Source: JBBDYH01 sp040901795 (GTDB taxonomy: Bacteria; Planctomycetota; Planctomycetia; Pirellulales; JALHPA01). From it: 37,607 nucleotides of DNA. The stretch covers positions 1 to 37,607 of the forward strand of contig JBBDYH010000044.1 of assembly GCA_040901795.1 (NCBI GenBank), read 5' to 3'. Both the position numbers and the translations under genes were made by a program. Within the stretch, counting starts at the first letter, position 1. Each line of letters opens with the position of its first letter. Under the pieces are notes generated by a model that was not told where the DNA came from, made no database searches, and saw only the letters and a program-made list of their open reading frames with translations. Shown here one piece after another: positions 8,666 to 17,077 of the stretch.

Positions 8666-8767
8666 CTCGTCATCGCTTTGGATCGTAATTCGGCCGGATA
8701 GCTGAGTAAGCGCTCTTCGCAGACAAAGCTGTTTGAAATCCAAAGCGACGACAAGTCGTCGCACTCC
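8654..8767. repeat. Long inverted repeat between convergent genes (30-nt arms)
   Basis: The arms 8654-8683 (GGAGTGCGATGACTCGTCAT and on to TTGGAT) and 8738-8767 (ATCCAAAGCGACGACAAGTC and on to CACTCC) pair over about 30 nt with a few mismatches, with a loop of 54 nt. The left arm contains the stop codon of folC, and the right arm ends 3 bases before the stop of the convergent epimerase gene. It could serve as a bidirectional terminator. Confidence 0.85.
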
Positions 8768-8770
8768 ATA

Positions 8771-9592
8771 TTACGCCAGCCGCTTCAGGCACTTGCGCAT
8801 GTAGTCAATGCTCTCCCGCGCCAGGCGCTCGACGCCGGGTGCATAGTCGAAGACTTCGACCGACACCCAGCCCTGGTAGTCGATCTGGCGCAGAACCTCA
8901 AAGATCGGTACAAAATCCACCTCGCCAAAGCCCGGCCCCTGCCGGTTCGCGTCGTTGGCGTGGAAATGGTGCAAGCGAGAGCGGTTCGCGCGGATCAGCT
9001 CTGGGATCGGCGTCGTCTCGCTCGACATCGCCTTCACATCAAGGTGCAGCCGGCACTGCGGCGAGCCGACCATCTCGCACAGTTCAACTCCTTCGGCCGC
9101 CGTCAGCAAAAAATCCCCTTCGCTCGGACCCAGCGGCTCGACGCACAGCACCACCCCGGTTTCTTCCAGTTCCGCAAGCGCGCCCTGGATGCACTCTGCC
9201 GCATACCGCAGCGCCTCCGGCTTCGTCACGCCGGGTAACAGATTCCGCTGCTGCGGCGAGCCGAGCACCATCAGCGATCCACCCAGGTCGCGGCACAGCC
9301 GAGCCAGTTCGCCAAGGTAAGCGCTCGTTCCCCGCCGCACCGCTGCGTCGGGCGACGTGAGGTAAAAACCCTCGGTCTTCGCCAACAGCCAATGCAGGCC
9401 GACGACTTCAAGACCCGCGTCGGCCGCCTGCCGCCGCACCTCCTCGCGCCGCGCGGGCGTAATGTCCGTCGCATAAGTCGCGAGCGTGAAAGGGGCGATC
9501 TCAATGCCGGTGTATCCACTATCGCGCGCCAGCTCAAGGCCCTCAACGATCGAGCGGTCGTGGAACGTTTCGTTGCAAATGGCGAATTTCAT
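8771..9592 (-). CDS. Sugar phosphate isomerase/epimerase (xylose-isomerase-like TIM barrel)
   Basis: The 273-residue product starts MKFAICNETFHDRSIVEGLE at ATG 9592; upstream in-frame codons are not typical. GYTGIEIAPFTLATY, GLEVVGLHWLLAKTEG, VVLCVEPLGPSEGDF, RLHLDVKAMS, HHFHANDANRQGPGFGEVDF and WVSVEVFDYAPG mark the AP-endonuclease-2-type barrel. The Glu, Asp, His and Glu that normally bind one divalent metal are present (in VEP, HLDVK, HFHAND, SVEVF). Planctomycete genomes carry many such proteins, which act on keto-sugars, inositols or hydroxypyruvate; the substrate is not predictable here. The gene stands alone, convergent with folC. Confidence 0.9.
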   Translation of the reverse strand: MKFAICNETFHDRSIVEGLELARDSGYTGIEIAPFTLATYATDITPARREEVRRQAADAGLEVVGLHWLLAKTEGFYLTSPDAAVRRGTSAYLGELARLCRDLGGSLMVLGSPQQRNLLPGVTKPEALRYAAECIQGALAELEETGVVLCVEPLGPSEGDFLLTAAEGVELCEMVGSPQCRLHLDVKAMSSETTPIPELIRANRSRLHHFHANDANRQGPGFGEVDFVPIFEVLRQIDYQGWVSVEVFDYAPGVERLARESIDYMRKCLKRLA

Positions 9593-9741
9593 GGATCTTG
9601 AGAAATGGGCGGTGATGTGTGCGAGTGGCCAGATGGCTTCGCACATTGGAATCACTGCGCATCGCTTTTCCAAGTCCAGGGGTCGCAGAAAGCGGCAGTT
9701 GCAGCAAACGGTTCAAAGGCCGGCTGCCGCACGAAAGGACG

Positions 9742-10512
9742 TCACTGCGTCTCTTTCCGCGGCGATTCCGTTTGCTTGGTCCGCGCATCGGGACTGCCTT
9801 GGAAATCGTCGACGAACTCGCCGAGCATGTAGACGTCCACGCGTGAGTTGAGCCCCGGCCAATCAGCCTCGAGTTCTAGGCTCTGCGGTTCAAACGGCCC
9901 GGCCTGGCTTAACCGAATGCGGTCGGCGGCGACCCCCTTGGACAGGAGATACTTCATCGTGCCCAGGCAGCGCGCATAGGAGATTTCCCACGGGTCCTTG
10001 AAGCCGCTTTCTTTGGGCAGCGGGCGCTTCGAGGCATGGCCGCGGATCTCGATCTTGTTCGGCTTGCCAAGCATCAGAGGCGCCAGCTCTTCCAATCGGC
10101 TTTGTGCCACCTCATCGAGCTCGGCAGAATACTCTGAGAACTTCAGCACCGCACCCACATGCGACTGTCCCGCCTCCTGCAACACGACGAGACTCGGACT
10201 TCCGCTCTGGCGACCTTGCTCGGCATTTGCCGCCGATTTGGCCGCTGGCTTGGGAGTTCCGCGGCCACGGCCCAGACCCCCCTTATGCGGGCCGATGATC
10301 GGTGGCGCGCCACTGCGGTCGCGTCGCGGGATGATCGATTGCGAAGACGAAGGCGTGGACGAGTTGCCCCACGGATCGCTGAAGTACTGCGAGATCGCTT
10401 CCTTGACAGGCTTGCTCTGCGAGGTGATCCACATCACCAGAAAGAACGCCATCATCGCGGTGACGAAGTCCGCGTAAGCGACTTTCCAAGCGCCACCTCC
10501 TTTGCCAGCCAT
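9742..10512 (-). CDS. motB: MotB-like flagellar stator protein
   Basis: ATG 10512, with GGGAGG about 10 bases upstream, gives 256 residues. The short basic N-terminus (MAGKGGGAWKVAYADFVTAM) runs into one transmembrane helix at about 17-34. Asp15 in AYADFVTAMMAFF is the proton-carrying aspartate of MotB. A Ser/Pro/Gly-rich linker (about 45-105) leads to the OmpA-like peptidoglycan-binding domain, with NKIEIRGHASKRP and SRVDVYMLGEFVD. With MotA it forms the ion channel of the flagellar motor. The gene lies 99 bases downstream of motA, with a repeat in between. No other flagellar gene is in the window. Confidence 0.92.
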   Translation of the reverse strand: MAGKGGGAWKVAYADFVTAMMAFFLVMWITSQSKPVKEAISQYFSDPWGNSSTPSSSQSIIPRRDRSGAPPIIGPHKGGLGRGRGTPKPAAKSAANAEQGRQSGSPSLVVLQEAGQSHVGAVLKFSEYSAELDEVAQSRLEELAPLMLGKPNKIEIRGHASKRPLPKESGFKDPWEISYARCLGTMKYLLSKGVAADRIRLSQAGPFEPQSLELEADWPGLNSRVDVYMLGEFVDDFQGSPDARTKQTESPRKETQ

Positions 10513-10528
10513 GTGCTTTGATCCTCCC

Positions 10529-10592
10529 GTAGGGTGGGCTCTGCCCACCATTTGATAACGGCTCAATTCGTGGTGGGCAAAGCCCACCCTAC
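10529..10592. repeat. GTAGGGTGGGC inverted repeat inside the motA-motB operon
   Basis: The arms GTAGGGTGGGCTCTGCCCAC(CA) and (TG)GTGGGCAAAGCCCACCCTAC pair over 22 nt with one mismatch and a loop of about 20 nt. Each arm is itself palindromic (GTGGGCTCTGCCCAC). The element fills most of the motA-motB gap. Near-identical copy at 17008-17071, diverged copy at 3591-3657. Confidence 0.92.
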
Positions 10593-10611
10593 CGGGCTTC
10601 CGCTACCTCTA

Positions 10612-11478
10612 TCAGCCTCCCGTTGCTTCGACTTCTTTGAACAGTTGGTCCAGCTCTTCGCGGGTGGGTCGCACTTCAGTCCCCACGCCGCGACGCGCTT
10701 GCTCGATGGCCACTTTCGGCGGCACGTCGTTGACAAAGGCCAGGATCACCGTGCTGATCGTGCGGAAGAACGCCATTTCGGCGGCGCCCAAAAACTCCAT
10801 TCGCGAGGCCAGCGGGCCGAAGAACCCGTACGACAACAAGATGCCCAGAAACGTGCCGACCAACGCCGCTCCGACCTTGTGGCCAATCACTTCGACCGGG
10901 CCGGAGATGGCGCCCATCGTGATCACAATCCCGAGCACCGCGGCCACGATCCCGAAACCGGGCAGCGCGTCGGCCGTCTTTTGCAACACACCCAAAGGAG
11001 CGTGGTGCTCCTCTTCAATTACACGCAGCTCGGCATCCATCAGCGCCGGCAATTGCTCCGGCTTGGCCATGCCCTCGATGATTGGCGATAGTCCGCCGCA
11101 GATGAACTGCGTGACGTGATGGTTGTTGGCGATCCGCGGGTACTTTTTAAAGATGTCGCTGTGGTGTGGATCGTTGACATGGGCTTCGAGGATCATCAGG
11201 CCCTCGCGGCGCGCCGTCCGCAGCAGGTCGTAAAGCGCCTTGAAAAGCTCTAGATACGTCTGTTTGTTGAAGGGACTTCCCTTTAAACACTGAATCAGGC
11301 CGCGCACGAGATCCTTCAACACCTTCGTGGGCGACATCACGATCATCGCGCCCAGGGCCGCGCCGCCGATGGTCAGCAGCTCGCTAGGGTGAAGCAACGC
11401 CCCGACATGGCCGCCGGCAATCATAAAACCGCCGATCACGCTGCCCAACACAACAATGCAGCCAATGATAACGACCAT
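10612..11478 (-). CDS. motA: MotA flagellar stator proton channel protein
   Basis: The 288-residue protein has the four-helix MotA layout: two N-terminal helices (MVVIIGCIVVLGSVIGGFMI and LLTIGGAALGAMIVM), a long cytoplasmic loop with FKALYDLLRTARREGLMILE, then two helices (FGIVAAVLGIVITMGAISG and VGAALVGTFLGILLSYGFFG). The proline of PGFGIVAAVLG and the second Pro in the loop before it are typical of proton-coupling residues. It works with MotB, encoded just downstream, to convert ion flow into flagellar torque. The start ATG 11478 follows a 490-base gene-free region. Confidence 0.95.
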   Translation of the reverse strand: MVVIIGCIVVLGSVIGGFMIAGGHVGALLHPSELLTIGGAALGAMIVMSPTKVLKDLVRGLIQCLKGSPFNKQTYLELFKALYDLLRTARREGLMILEAHVNDPHHSDIFKKYPRIANNHHVTQFICGGLSPIIEGMAKPEQLPALMDAELRVIEEEHHAPLGVLQKTADALPGFGIVAAVLGIVITMGAISGPVEVIGHKVGAALVGTFLGILLSYGFFGPLASRMEFLGAAEMAFFRTISTVILAFVNDVPPKVAIEQARRGVGTEVRPTREELDQLFKEVEATGG

Positions 11479-11969
11479 AACGGCGACTGAGGGTTTCTGG
11501 TTTCCGGTTCAAGGTTGCAACTTCAAGGCCGATAAGGCGTTGAGGCAACACGCTTGAGCCTTGCGCTCTCGGATACACGTTTGCCGACAAAGCCTAGCAT
11601 TCCGAACCACTGCGAGAGTCCGCGATTCGAGCGGCGATCGTGTCGCGTATGGCCTATTTACCGCTGAATCGGTTTATGCGGGTTGGATGTAGTAAACACA
11701 CTCCGTGTGCCATTCCGTAGCCCTCTCGCTCCGTTCGGCTGAGCTCACGGCCGAAGCCGCGAGAGGATGCATCACGCGGAGAGTTTGTGAATCAATGGCC
11801 AAAACACCCTCAAAACCGCACGTAAGTCCTTTCGTGTCGGTGGCCAAAATCGATTGATTCACAAACTCGGAGCGTGATGGCTACGGTGCCGTTCCACATA
11901 CCCGAGCGTGCGGCCTACTGCGGCGACCTAGAGTGGTAGGGGATACCACTTTCTATCGGGGGCGGAGGC
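11479..11969. other. Intergenic region, about 490 bases, with a repeat pair but no gene
   Basis: It separates motA (minus) from a plus-strand membrane protein gene. No supported reading frame is present. Its centre holds the inverted repeat at 11781-11868. On both sides of that element are further degenerate matching bits (GTGCCATTCCGTAGCC near 11708 and GGCTACGGTGCCGTTCCAC near 11879, in inverted order), so the repeat unit may span about 11700-11900. Confidence 0.5.
11781..11868. repeat. Inverted repeat with 16-nt perfect arms
   Basis: GAGTTTGTGAATCAAT (11781-11796) pairs perfectly with ATTGATTCACAAACTC (11853-11868). Outside these the similarity continues, with three mismatches, into CATCACGC/GCGTGATG. 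It has the look of two facing copies of one repeat rather than a terminator. Confidence 0.75.
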
Positions 11970-12893
11970 ATGAGCTCGTTCGCACTGTTCCAGCCGGCGA
12001 TTGTAGCCTTCATATGTGGACTGGCGCTTGTCTGGGCTGGACTAATGGCACTGCGATTGGCTCACGGCCCCGAGCCGAGCCGATGGCGGTTATTCGCGTT
12101 ATTCGCTTTGGCGCAGGCATTGGCCCAGTGGAGCCTGATAGCCGGTAGCGATTCGCAGGCCGCCTTAATCGGCCATTTATCGCACGCGCTTTCCGCCGCG
12201 TCGTTTCTCGCTTTGATCGAGTGCGGCAGGCAAGGCTTTGAGCGCCAGGGCAAGCGCCGATTGAAACCATGGCTCTATGCCCCAGTGATCGCCGTTGCCG
12301 CGATCATCCTCGCGATAAGCGGTTCAACAAACGTTGGACCGGCTGTGCGATACGGATTGGCGCTACCCGGCGGCGTACTCGCTGCGTTGGCGTTCGCTCA
12401 AGCAGCGCAGAGACGCCATGCGGGCTGGGGGCCGGCTCTGACGAGCGCCGCAATCGCGCTCTTCGCCATGGGTTACGCTTTTTCGATCGGAGCGCTCCAG
12501 AGCTTTGCCGCACTGGGTCTGCTGATGGGAGTGTGGCGGGAAAGTCGGGAAGCATTTCCGTTGCCGCCGTTGGCCGGCGCCGTAAGACGATGGCGCTCGC
12601 CGGTCTGCTTCGTACTTTTGACGATCGTAGGCGCGCTTGGATTAACGGCACTCCTTGAGCGGCCGGAAGCAGAGCCGACCACGGTCGTGGCGCTCGCATC
12701 GAGCGGCGAAGGCAGCGCCACTGACGCGGAGACAGTTGAAGTTCTTTTGGGTGCGATCGAAATCGACCCCCGCGAGTTGGCGCGGCAGCGCGCCGACGAG
12801 CAGCGCTACAAGCAGGGATGGACGATTCTCGTTGTGTTGGGCGTGGTGGCGGTCGTCTGGATCGGGCTGGCGCGCTTCGCCGGTGCGAAATAG
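11970..12893 (+). CDS. Multi-pass membrane protein of unknown function
   Basis: The 307-residue protein has roughly seven hydrophobic segments in the first 225 residues (for example FALFQPAIVAFICGLALVWA, APVIAVAAIILAISG, LTSAAIALFAMGYAFSIGAL, SPVCFVLLTIVGALGLTALL). A soluble loop rich in Ala, Glu and Thr follows (about 232-275), and the last helix, ILVVLGVVAVVWIGLARF, is at the C-terminus. The segment WRLFALFALAQALAQWSLIAG resembles the membrane sensor module found at the N-terminus of some PAS/histidine kinases, but no kinase or GGDEF part follows. I do not recognise a function. It is convergent with the uracil-DNA glycosylase gene. Confidence 0.8.
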   Translation: MSSFALFQPAIVAFICGLALVWAGLMALRLAHGPEPSRWRLFALFALAQALAQWSLIAGSDSQAALIGHLSHALSAASFLALIECGRQGFERQGKRRLKPWLYAPVIAVAAIILAISGSTNVGPAVRYGLALPGGVLAALAFAQAAQRRHAGWGPALTSAAIALFAMGYAFSIGALQSFAALGLLMGVWRESREAFPLPPLAGAVRRWRSPVCFVLLTIVGALGLTALLERPEAEPTTVVALASSGEGSATDAETVEVLLGAIEIDPRELARQRADEQRYKQGWTILVVLGVVAVVWIGLARFAGAK

Positions 12894-12950
12894 CGCTGAA
12901 CGCAGCCGGCACACGCCCTGGCCGTCCCCGCACAGGAGTATACGGACCAA

Positions 12951-13598
12951 TCAACGGGCCCCGTTCAGCTTCCGTGCGACCACGCGGAGATCGTCGACAA
13001 AGTCACCGTACATTTGCCGCCGCGCGTCTTCATCGGGAGCGCGGAGCAAGGCGGACGGATGATAAGTGGCCATGGTCCACGGCGCCCAGTCGCTCTCGAC
13101 CCAGGCGCCGTGTTGCTTACTGATGCGGAACTGGCGGCCGAGCAGTGACTGCGCCGCGGTGGCGCCCAGGCAGATGAGGAAATCCGGCTCGATTGTCTCG
13201 AGCTCGGCTTCTAGCCAGGGGCGGCAGGCGTTCATCTCGCGCGCGGTCGGCTTGGCGTGGAGTCGCCGTTTGCCGCGCGGCGTCCACTTAAAGTGCTTTA
13301 CCGCATTGGTCACGTAGACGGTGTCGCGGTCGATCTTGGCGTCGGCCAAAGCGCGGTCGAGCAGCAAGCCGGCCGGGCCGACGAACGGCTTGCCTTCGAC
13401 GTCCTCGCGGTCGCCCGGCTGCTCGCCGACCATAATGATTCTCGCGTCGCTGGGCCCGTCGCCGAAGACCGTCTGCGTCGCGCGGGCGAAGAGCGGGCAG
13501 CCCTCGCAGTGAGCCGCGGCCTTGGCCAGTGCCGGCAGGGTGCGTCGCGATGGCAGGAAGTCTGCCGCTGAAATAACGCTGGTCGTTTCTCGTGGCAT
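12951..13598 (-). CDS. udgX: UdgX-type uracil-DNA glycosylase (family 4-like, Fe-S)
   Basis: The 215-residue protein has motif A GEQPGDREDVEGKPFVGPAG (58-77), four cysteines placed for a 4Fe-4S cluster (Cys31 and Cys34 in CEGC, Cys125, Cys143) and the C-terminal HPSALLR motif (from His170). The insertion KRRLHAKP (110-117) matches the KRRIH loop that distinguishes UdgX from ordinary family 4 enzymes. In Mycobacterium smegmatis UdgX the loop histidine forms a covalent bond with uracil-containing DNA; the equivalent here is His114. Such proteins remove or trap uracil in DNA during repair or restriction of foreign DNA. ATG 13598 has GGAGTG six bases upstream. It stands alone, divergent from the peptide transporter operon. 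Confidence 0.93.
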   Translation of the reverse strand: MPRETTSVISAADFLPSRRTLPALAKAAAHCEGCPLFARATQTVFGDGPSDARIIMVGEQPGDREDVEGKPFVGPAGLLLDRALADAKIDRDTVYVTNAVKHFKWTPRGKRRLHAKPTAREMNACRPWLEAELETIEPDFLICLGATAAQSLLGRQFRISKQHGAWVESDWAPWTMATYHPSALLRAPDEDARRQMYGDFVDDLRVVARKLNGAR

Positions 13599-13719
13599 GA
13601 GTCACTCCGTCAGATCGTAAACCGCCGCCTTGGCGGTCGGAGACGTCGCAAGGCGAGTAATCTATGACATCGGTGCTGCAAAAGCCGGGGCGAACCCAGT
13701 CGGCCGTAGTTCTGTTGCC

Positions 13720-13748
13720 TTGACCATCCACAAGTCGATGGATAGCAT
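13720..13748 (+). promoter_or_regulatory. Candidate promoter of the peptide ABC transporter operon
   Basis: TTGACC (13720-13725), a 17-base spacer and TAGCAT (13743-13748) give a sigma-70-like arrangement about 125 bases upstream of the substrate-binding lipoprotein start. The match is moderate and rests on sequence only. Confidence 0.4.
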
Positions 13749-13872
13749 GGAGTTACTTCATTCCGTCCGTCGCCTTACGCATATCTAGACCGACCTTTCC
13801 GCTGATAGCCCGAACGTCCGCCGGCAGGCTGCGTAGGAATCTCGTTCACGCAATTCTCAAGGACCTGATCGC

Positions 13873-15939
13873 ATGCGTTGTCTTGCTTCGCACTTGGCGC
13901 TCGCTTACCTGTTGATCCTGGCCGTTGTCGCCGGCTGCACCAGCGGCTCGGACGTTGCGCAATCACCTCAATCAGATACCGCCGACGCCCGGGGTGAGGC
14001 GGCCGTAGATAAGACGGTTTCGCCCGCCGGTATCAGCGAGCTCAAAACCTACACGGACAAAGATGGATTGAAGACGCTCATCGCGCCGTTTACGCCGCCC
14101 AAGCTCGAGGAGCTGGAGAAGACGGTCGAATGGGTTGAGCAGCCGGTGGTCGACACCATGCAGCGTTTGGAAGACCACTTGCGAGAGCAGCCGACGCCGA
14201 ACGACGACGAAGCGGCATTGAGCCTTCGCAATGACGGTGCTGAGAACAATAGGAAGATTCTGGCGGCGCTCGACCGATTGCCTGAGAACGAGGGCGAAGT
14301 TAATTGGGAAGCGGCGATCACACGGCATTGGCGAGGCGATGCCCGGACGACGAATCCGGTTTTTTATAATTCGGTGGAAGACGGCGATATTTCCGTTTTG
14401 TTACACAGCTACCTGTTTACGTTTGACTGGGAGTTGAAGCCCTTCCCAGACAAAGCCGTGGTTGAAAGCTGGCATTCGAGTAAAGACGGCCTGTACGACA
14501 AAGTGGTCCTGCGAAAGGATCTGACCTGGTCGGACGGCACGCCTTTTACGGCGCATGATGTGGCCTTTACGTTTCGAACCATCATGAACCCCGATGTGCC
14601 TGCGCTCGCCGTCCGTTCGGGCACCGACGAGCTGAAATGGGTCGAGGCGTACGACGATTGGACCGTCGTTTATTTCCATAAACAGGCGTTAGCGACCAAT
14701 GCGGTAAATCTCAATTTTCCCACGATCCCGCAGCATGTTTACGAAAAATCGCTGGCCGAGGATCCGACGCTGCAGAAAAGTCCCTATCACGTCGAGCAGC
14801 AAAACAATCCAGTCTGCAGCGGAGCTTATACCGTAGCCCGGCGACAACGGGGGCAAGAAATGGTGCTGCGTCGTCGCGAGAGCTATTACCTGCACGACGG
14901 AAAGCAGGTTCGCGACAAGCCATTTTTCCGCGAGGTCCGCTTCCGCGTCATCGAGGACGGCAACGTCGCTCTCTTGGCGCTGAAGAGCGGCGAGGTTCAC
15001 GACTTGGAAATGAACTCCGAGCAATGGGTTTCGCAGACAAGCAGCGCCGATTTTTACGAGGAGAATACGAAGGCCACCGGTTTGGAATGGCTGTATTTTG
15101 CCTTCGAATGGAACTGCGCTAGTCAATACTTCGACGACCGTCGCGTTCGCATGGCGATGTCATACGCCTTCGACCACGACGAAATGTTGAACGTGATCTT
15201 GTACGGGTTGAATGAACCGTGCACGGGTATCTTTCATCCGACGGCGTGGATGGCCTCGAAAACCCCGAAAGCGCCGTTCAAGCAAGACCTCGACAAGGCG
15301 GAGGAGCTGCTCGAGGCGGCGGGCTGGGACTTCCGCGACGGCGACAACGTGCGCAGTAAGCTCATCGATGGACGCAAAGTGCCTTTCGACTTTACGATGA
15401 TCACGACCAATGTTCCCGAGCGCGTGCGAATCTGCAACTTGTTGGCGCAGAACCTCAATCGCATCGGAATCAAGTGCGCGGTCAAGCCCTTGGAGCGCGT
15501 CACCCATACGCAGTTGATGGTAGACAAGGAGTTCGATGCAACCTTTGGCGGCTGGGGCACCGGAACAGACCCTGATTTGTCCGAGAACATCTGGTCCACG
15601 AGCGCCATCGACGGAGGACGGAACTGGATCGGTTACTCGAACCGCTACGTGGACGGGCTGTATCAACTGGCCAAACAGGTTGAATCGGCGACGGAGGCGC
15701 GAGAGCAGATCGTCAAGGAATTCGAGCTCGACAAGATCGGCGTCTCGCCGAGCGCCACTCGCGCCGAAGCGTATGGCAAGATCGACGATCTACTGTACGC
15801 CGACCAGCCATATACGTTTCTGTTTTATCGTAGCGCCTTTTACGGGTTCAACAAGCAATTGCGCGGCTACATGTTCAGCCCGCGCGGGCCGTACCACTAC
15901 AGCCCCGGGTTTTTCAGCGTCTGGATGACCATGCAATGA
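13873..15939 (+). CDS. Peptide-type ABC transporter substrate-binding lipoprotein (SBP family 5)
   Basis: The 688-residue protein begins with a lipoprotein signal peptide ending in the lipobox VVAGC (Cys22), so it is anchored to a membrane. AAGGA stands about ten bases before ATG 13873. The core (about 155-688) is the DppA/OppA fold: DLTWSDGTPFTAHDVAFTF, FPTIPQHVYEKS, SGAYTVARRQRGQEMVLRR, DDRRVRMAMSYAFDHDEML and ATFGGWGTGTDPDLSENIWS. About 130 residues between the lipid anchor and the core (Asp/Glu-rich, probably helical) are longer than in typical DppA. It would deliver oligopeptides or similar solutes to the two permeases encoded just downstream. Substrate specificity cannot be read from the sequence. 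Confidence 0.94.
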   Translation: MRCLASHLALAYLLILAVVAGCTSGSDVAQSPQSDTADARGEAAVDKTVSPAGISELKTYTDKDGLKTLIAPFTPPKLEELEKTVEWVEQPVVDTMQRLEDHLREQPTPNDDEAALSLRNDGAENNRKILAALDRLPENEGEVNWEAAITRHWRGDARTTNPVFYNSVEDGDISVLLHSYLFTFDWELKPFPDKAVVESWHSSKDGLYDKVVLRKDLTWSDGTPFTAHDVAFTFRTIMNPDVPALAVRSGTDELKWVEAYDDWTVVYFHKQALATNAVNLNFPTIPQHVYEKSLAEDPTLQKSPYHVEQQNNPVCSGAYTVARRQRGQEMVLRRRESYYLHDGKQVRDKPFFREVRFRVIEDGNVALLALKSGEVHDLEMNSEQWVSQTSSADFYEENTKATGLEWLYFAFEWNCASQYFDDRRVRMAMSYAFDHDEMLNVILYGLNEPCTGIFHPTAWMASKTPKAPFKQDLDKAEELLEAAGWDFRDGDNVRSKLIDGRKVPFDFTMITTNVPERVRICNLLAQNLNRIGIKCAVKPLERVTHTQLMVDKEFDATFGGWGTGTDPDLSENIWSTSAIDGGRNWIGYSNRYVDGLYQLAKQVESATEAREQIVKEFELDKIGVSPSATRAEAYGKIDDLLYADQPYTFLFYRSAFYGFNKQLRGYMFSPRGPYHYSPGFFSVWMTMQ

Positions 15940-16024
15940 GCCCGGCCGTCGCCGTCAGCCGGCGAGCGATAGTCCGGCGGCGCGCTAACGACTACGTTCG
16001 AGTCTCTCGCACGGTGGCGTATTG

Positions 16025-17011
16025 ATGGCTTCGTATCTCATCCGCCGCTTGTTGATCGGCAGCCTGACGCTGCTGTTGATCACGATGCTGATCTACGCGC
16101 TGATCCGCAGCATGCCGGGCGATCCGTCGATGATCGACACCGAAGGGCTGACCCGCCGGATCAGCCAGGAGGACTACGATCTGGCTCGGAAAGCCTATGG
16201 GTTGGACAAGACTTGGTATTTGGCGTATTTCGAATGGCTGGCGGATGTGGCCCGGTTCGACTTTGGCAACTCGTTCTACTACAAGTTGCCAGTCGGAGAC
16301 GTGATTAGCCAGCGCATTGGTCCGACGCTCTTACTCTCGGTCACTTCGCTGGTGTTGGCCTATCTGCTATCGATTCCGCTCGGCTTGTATTCAACCGCTC
16401 GAAGTGGCCGGACGGATGAGCGGTTGTTGAGCACTGGCCTGTACGTGTTGTACTCCATGCCGGCGTTTGTCATGGCGCTGCTCTTGCAGTCTTTCTTTGC
16501 CGTTCGACTTCGCGACACCTGGCTGGGACTGCCGCTCTTGGGAATGCATTCGCAAGGCTACGATCTGATGTCTCCCTGGGAACAAACACTGGACTTGTTC
16601 AGCCACATGGTGTTGCCGGTGTTCTGTTTCACGTACGGCGCATTGGCCTATGAGAGCCGCTTCATCCGCTCGAATATGCAGGAAGTCATTCGCCAGGACT
16701 ATATTCGCACCGCTCGTGCGAAAGGCGTGGGGCCCATTCGCGTTTTGTGGCACCACGCCTTCCGCAACACGTTGATCCCGTTTGTCACGTTGATCGGGCT
16801 GACGCTGCCAGCGCTGCTCAGTGGGGCGGTGATTCTGGAGCAGATCTTCACCTGGCCGGGCATGGGCAGTCTGATGTTCCAGTCAATCGGCACCCGCGAT
16901 TATCCGGTGATTATGGGACTCGTCCTGTTGTTTTCGATCATCGCGCTTTCCGGTCAATTACTCGCCGACATCCTGTACACCGTGGTCGATCCGCGTGTGA
17001 CGTATTCGTAG
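16025..17011 (+). CDS. ABC transporter permease, DppB/OppB/YejB type
   Basis: The 328-residue inner-membrane permease starts MASYLIRRLLIGSLTLLLIT at ATG 16025, a few bases after an in-frame TTG that is less likely. It has the usual six helices. The cytoplasmic EAA loop is YIRTARAKGVGPIRVLWHHA (about 224-243), followed by FRNTLIPFVTLIG, and contacts the ATPase. It lies 85 bases downstream of the binding protein. The stop codon TAG is formed by the first bases of a palindromic repeat, so the last codon before the element is TCG. Confidence 0.95.
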   Translation: MASYLIRRLLIGSLTLLLITMLIYALIRSMPGDPSMIDTEGLTRRISQEDYDLARKAYGLDKTWYLAYFEWLADVARFDFGNSFYYKLPVGDVISQRIGPTLLLSVTSLVLAYLLSIPLGLYSTARSGRTDERLLSTGLYVLYSMPAFVMALLLQSFFAVRLRDTWLGLPLLGMHSQGYDLMSPWEQTLDLFSHMVLPVFCFTYGALAYESRFIRSNMQEVIRQDYIRTARAKGVGPIRVLWHHAFRNTLIPFVTLIGLTLPALLSGAVILEQIFTWPGMGSLMFQSIGTRDYPVIMGLVLLFSIIALSGQLLADILYTVVDPRVTYS

Positions 17012-17071
17012 GGTGGGCTCTGCCCACCACAATTTCAACCGCTGTCAATTGGTGGGCAGAGCCCACCCTAC
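17008..17071. repeat. GTAGGGTGGGC inverted repeat inside the transporter operon
   Basis: The two 22-nt arms (GTAGGGTGGGCTCTGCCCAC(CA) and (TG)GTGGGCAGAGCCCACCCTAC) pair perfectly around a 20-nt loop. The element overlaps the stop codon of the first permease and ends 6 bases before the GTG start of the second. Confidence 0.95.
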
Positions 17072-17077
17072 CATTCC

